From Paracoccaceae bacterium (GTDB lineage: Bacteria; Pseudomonadota; Alphaproteobacteria; Rhodobacterales; Rhodobacteraceae): a stretch of DNA of 32,125 bases. Positions within the stretch are counted from its first letter, which is position 1. The number at the start of each line of letters is the position of its first letter. The position numbers were made by a program, and so were the translations under genes. Shown here piece after piece: positions 29,169-32,125 of the stretch. The stretch is taken from positions 1 to 32,125 of the forward strand of contig JAGRMK010000004.1 of NCBI GenBank assembly GCA_020441345.1. The letters run 5' to 3'. The notes under the pieces were generated by a model. The model was not told where the DNA came from. It did not search any database and saw only the letters and a list, made by a program, of their open reading frames with translations.

Positions 29169-32125
29169 TTAGCCGCCGATTTCCAGAACCTCGTTGCGCC
29201 CGTTCTTGGTATAGCGCAGTTCGTTTTCGCCGATCGCGGTCACTTGCCCGCCGTCCACCCGGTCGCCGACCTGCACCCGCACGACGCGGCCACTGGACAA
29301 CCGCACCAAGGCGCGCCGATCCTCTGGGGTGCCGAAAACCCCGATCAGGTTCACGTCGCGCAAGTTGATCGCGTCGGTTTCCGTGGCCTGCCGGGCGACC
29401 GAGGCCGAACTGGGGATCGCCGGTTGCGCGGCGGCGCTGGCGGTCTCGCCCTCATCATCCTCGAGGTCGGTCGCGCCGGCTTGTCCGGCGTCCGCGCTCG
29501 CAGCCGTGCGCGCGCGGGCTGCGGCAAGTGCGGCCTGCGCCCGTTCCGAGACATCGCTAGGCCGGGCGCTGGGGATCAGGGAGGCGACGACCGCCTCTGG
29601 GGTGGCATCCGCATCGTCAACGACGACTGCGGCGGTGGCGGCGGTGGTGGCGTCATCGGGTGCCGTGGAATCGGCAGCCCCGGCCGGGGGAACCAGATCG
29701 GTTGGCCGCGTCTGCGGGCGGAACCCGGCAAGCGAAACCCCTCCTGGCGGAGGGGTTTCAAGCGCAGCGGTGTCTGGCCCGGCCGGATCCGCAGCGGCAT
29801 CTTGCTGCGTCTGGGGCTCGGCGGGTTCGGGTTCTGGTTCCGGAGCGGCGGGCGCCAGTTGCTCGCCGATCGCCCTCACCCGCGCGCTGCGGGGTTGCGG
29901 GCGGGCCGCAGCCAGCGCCGGATCCGCGCGCGGCGTGTCATCGAACACAACATCGGCGGGGTCCGCTGCGGCGGTGGCCGCCGCGGGGTCAACCGGCGCT
30001 GGTGCCGCCACCGGTTCCGCCGGTGCGGGCGGTTCGGACGCAGCCTGTTCAGGCGCGATGCCAGCAGGGCGCACCGCAGGCACGACATCCGGGCGACCGG
30101 CAAATACCGTTACCCCCGAGGGCGTCAGAGCCCCCTCTGGCGTCGCCTCGACCAGTCCGTCGTCGTTGAAGGTGAACTCGGTTCCGAACGGCGGCGGCGG
30201 CGGTGGCGGCGTAAACGCGACCTCGTCGACAGCCGGAACTTCGATGCCAGCCGGCAAGGACAGCCGCGGGTTGGTCGTGGCAACCCCCGCCGCAACTTGG
30301 GGCGTATCCGACGCCCCTTCGGGCGTGGCCGCCGCGGCGCTGGCTTGCGCGGTTCCCGATTGCGGCGTCGCCTGCGCGGCAGCGGTGGCGGTGGCGGCAC
30401 CGGTGGCGGTATCCGCAACGGCATCGGCAGCGGTGGCGGTGGCGGCCGCTGCGGCGGTGGCGGCCGCATCGGCCTGATCCAGCGCAACGTCAGGCAGCGC
30501 CTGGGTCAGGGCCTCTTGCACCAGCGATTCGAGCAGCCGGTCAGGATCGGCGACCGCGCCCGCATCGGCGGCCGCTTGCGGCGCGGGTGCGGGCGCGGTG
30601 GTGGTGCCCGCCGCATCGGCCAGCGCGCCATCGCCGACCGCCCCGGAATCACCCGCCAAATCACCCGCCGAGTCACCCGCGGCATCAGCCGGATCGGCAC
30701 CGGAATCGAGCGCCAGATCGGGCGCCAGATCGGGCGCGTCGGTTTGTGCCCCGGCGTCGGCGGCATCCGGCGCACCGGTGTCGGTGACGCCAGAGTTGTC
30801 CGGTAGCGCGTTCAACGCCGTTGGGGCGCTGATGTCGGTCGCGGGATCGAGCTGGTCCGGCGCGGCGATCTGCGGCATCGCCTGGGTCGCGACCGGATCG
30901 CCCTGGGCCATTTGGGTCGTCTGGTCCTCACCGCTGAAATACAACACCCAAACGGCAACCGCGACCAGCAAGAGCAACACGCCGCCCGCAGCCATCAGGC
31001 CACGCCGGGCAAGGCTGGGCGCAGCCGGGATATTGCCGCGCGCGCCAAAAATCGTCAGCGCCTCGGCCTCGATGGCCTTGTCGCGTTCGGACGCGGGCGG
31101 GCGCGAAGCGGGAACGATGGCACCGGACGGGGCAGTTTGTCCCTGCCGCCCCGCAGCGGGCTGCATCCGTCGTCCTGTGCCGGGCTCGGCAGGCGACATT
31201 CCGGGCACACGCGCCAGAACCGCGCGTTGCGTGCGCTTGAGGCGACGCTTGAGCCGCGTGGCCAGATCGGGTTCTGCCTTCGCTTGTTTGGCGCCCATCA
31301 CGGCCAGCCGCCCACCCGGGGTTGCAGCCCCTGGAGCCAAGCCGTCACCCGATGCCGCGACTTCTGGAACCGGACGGCGCCGCGACGCAAAGGCCACGGG
31401 CGCTTCGGCGGGAGTTTTCACCGGCGGCTCGGCGGCTTTTGCATCGAGGCTGGTCAATCCGGCGGCCGGTCGCGCGGCCCCCGCAGGGATTGCCGTGCCC
31501 GGTGACGGGCGCACGTCAGAGCGCGGTGCCGGGCGCGCTGCCGCACCAAGCGAAGGACGAGCGGTTGCGGCGCCCGAGCCGGCTCCGGTTGTCGTGCCCG
31601 AAGCGGCCCCACGCGGCGCCGGAAGCGCGGCGCCCGTTGCAGGGCCAGCGGGCTTTGGCGCCGGGCCAGTTGCCGGATCCGATGTCGGCGCTTGCCGATC
31701 AACCGGCGCAACGACCGGCTTGACAACGGGTTTCGCGCCGAAAGCCCCGGAGTCCTGTGCCTGTTCGCGACGCAATCGTGTGCCCATGCGGCGCACCAAA
31801 TTGCCGACCTTGGCCAGAGGCTCGATCGGGGCGGCGGGCGATTTGGGTGCAGACGTCTGTGCGGGTGTCTGAGCCGGCGCCTGGGCGGGACGCGCCCGGT
31901 CTGCCGGGCGTGGCTGAGCCTCGACCCTGGGGCGGTCGGGCTGCGCCGCAGCGACAGTGGCGCCTCGGGCGTCGGGTCGCGCCGATGGCGTATCGGGTTT
32001 CGCGGCGACAAGGGGATCTGGCCGCTTGGCACCTTGCGCTTCGGCCTCTCTCGCGGTCTGTTCGGGTTCGGGTTCGGGGAACGGCGCGGCCTTGGCGGCG
32101 GTCTTTTCAGAACCACTGTCGGCGC
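29169..32125 (-). CDS. Pro/Ala-rich single-pass membrane protein with PilP/GspC-like C-terminal domain, 5' truncated
   Basis: At least 984 residues; the frame stays open to the window edge, so the true start lies beyond it. A basic Pro/Ala-rich cytoplasmic part is followed by one transmembrane segment (encoded at about 30932-31003, AAGGVLLLLVAVAVWVLYF) and then a long acidic Ala/Pro/Thr-rich region with repeats such as AGDSAGDLAGDSG and a run of seven or eight prolines. The last 75 residues are the only compact domain: NLIGVFGTPEDRRALVRLSSGRVVRVQVGDRVDGG is like the periplasmic PilP/GspC beta-domain. In this bacterial family such proteins are often named 'translation initiation factor 2' from composition alone; no GTPase motif is present. 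Function unknown. Confidence 0.85.
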   Translation of the reverse strand, partial: ADSGSEKTAAKAAPFPEPEPEQTAREAEAQGAKRPDPLVAAKPDTPSARPDARGATVAAAQPDRPRVEAQPRPADRARPAQAPAQTPAQTSAPKSPAAPIEPLAKVGNLVRRMGTRLRREQAQDSGAFGAKPVVKPVVAPVDRQAPTSDPATGPAPKPAGPATGAALPAPRGAASGTTTGAGSGAATARPSLGAAARPAPRSDVRPSPGTAIPAGAARPAAGLTSLDAKAAEPPVKTPAEAPVAFASRRRPVPEVAASGDGLAPGAATPGGRLAVMGAKQAKAEPDLATRLKRRLKRTQRAVLARVPGMSPAEPGTGRRMQPAAGRQGQTAPSGAIVPASRPPASERDKAIEAEALTIFGARGNIPAAPSLARRGLMAAGGVLLLLVAVAVWVLYFSGEDQTTQMAQGDPVATQAMPQIAAPDQLDPATDISAPTALNALPDNSGVTDTGAPDAADAGAQTDAPDLAPDLALDSGADPADAAGDSAGDLAGDSGAVGDGALADAAGTTTAPAPAPQAAADAGAVADPDRLLESLVQEALTQALPDVALDQADAAATAAAAATATAADAVADTATGAATATAAAQATPQSGTAQASAAAATPEGASDTPQVAAGVATTNPRLSLPAGIEVPAVDEVAFTPPPPPPPFGTEFTFNDDGLVEATPEGALTPSGVTVFAGRPDVVPAVRPAGIAPEQAASEPPAPAEPVAAPAPVDPAAATAAADPADVVFDDTPRADPALAAARPQPRSARVRAIGEQLAPAAPEPEPEPAEPQTQQDAAADPAGPDTAALETPPPGGVSLAGFRPQTRPTDLVPPAGAADSTAPDDATTAATAAVVVDDADATPEAVVASLIPSARPSDVSERAQAALAAARARTAASADAGQAGATDLEDDEGETASAAAQPAIPSSASVARQATETDAINLRDVNLIGVFGTPEDRRALVRLSSGRVVRVQVGDRVDGGQVTAIGENELRYTKNGRNEVLEIGG

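Noticed and set aside
30180..30480. Short GC repeats (ggcggtggc and similar) considered as a CRISPR or repeat array
   Set aside because: They are codon-level repeats of Ala, Pro and Thr inside a coding region, with no constant spacers.
29040..30806. Long plus-strand open frame opposite the Pro/Ala-rich protein
   Set aside because: It is rich in Gly and Arg, has no domain and no ribosome site, and mirrors the low-complexity codons of the real minus-strand gene.

Overview
The window is high-GC, tightly packed DNA that fits an alphaproteobacterium, most probably a member of the Rhodobacterales/Rhodobacteraceae. Supporting signs are dapF running directly into mtaB, metR divergent from metF, the long Pro/Ala-rich membrane protein that is often mislabelled 'translation initiation factor 2', and a G/C palindrome element at gene ends of a type I recall from this family. 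Genes overlap by ATGA or GTGA at many junctions. No rRNA, tRNA, insertion sequence, phage gene or CRISPR array was recognised.

Layout. (1) 1-1962: core metabolism (mtaB start, dapF, panE). (2) 2083-6877: an ABC-2 polysaccharide exporter with one Wzm-like permease and two tandem Wzt-like ATPases carrying C-terminal glycan-binding-type domains, followed by a convergent GT4 glycosyltransferase. (3) 7018-11484: a six-gene operon with an Aur1-like PAP2 protein, a candidate bacterial ceramide synthase (GNAT-like), an acyl carrier protein, a KAS II-like ketosynthase and a split hotdog dehydratase pair. (4) 11468-15573, minus strand: a YbhN/LPG-synthase-TM-like membrane protein followed by an LptB-LptF-LptG set. 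(5) 15653-19562: inositol-phosphate synthase, a serine-palmitoyltransferase-like enzyme, an SDR reductase (opposite strand) and a CDP-alcohol phosphatidyltransferase. (6) 19544-25180: GT-A and GT32 glycosyltransferases, a CE4 deacetylase, a PIG-A-like GT4 enzyme, a small outer-membrane barrel and an acyltransferase-3 protein. (7) 25493-32125: qorA, cobB (Sir2), metR, metF and the truncated Pro/Ala-rich protein.

Main reading. Regions 3-6 look like one system: a compact bacterial route to inositol phosphorylceramide and probably to glycosylated forms. Every fungal step has a candidate here: inositol-3-phosphate (Ino1), phosphatidylinositol(-phosphate) synthesis (CDP-alcohol transferase), long-chain base synthesis (SPT-like), ketone reduction (SDR), N-acylation (ceramide synthase candidate), transfer of phosphoinositol to ceramide (PAP2 protein with the FGAFPSLH and HHWLVD motifs of Aur1) and sugar addition (GT32, the family that includes yeast MIPC synthases). 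A dedicated ACP/ketosynthase/dehydratase set may make a special acyl chain. The LptBFG set with the YbhN-like protein may move the lipid across the envelope. The enzyme families are read directly from motifs; their joint assignment to one lipid is inference. The main alternative is a lipid anchor for a capsule, as in the rhizobial rkp-1 region, which has a similar AONS/SDR/ACP set.
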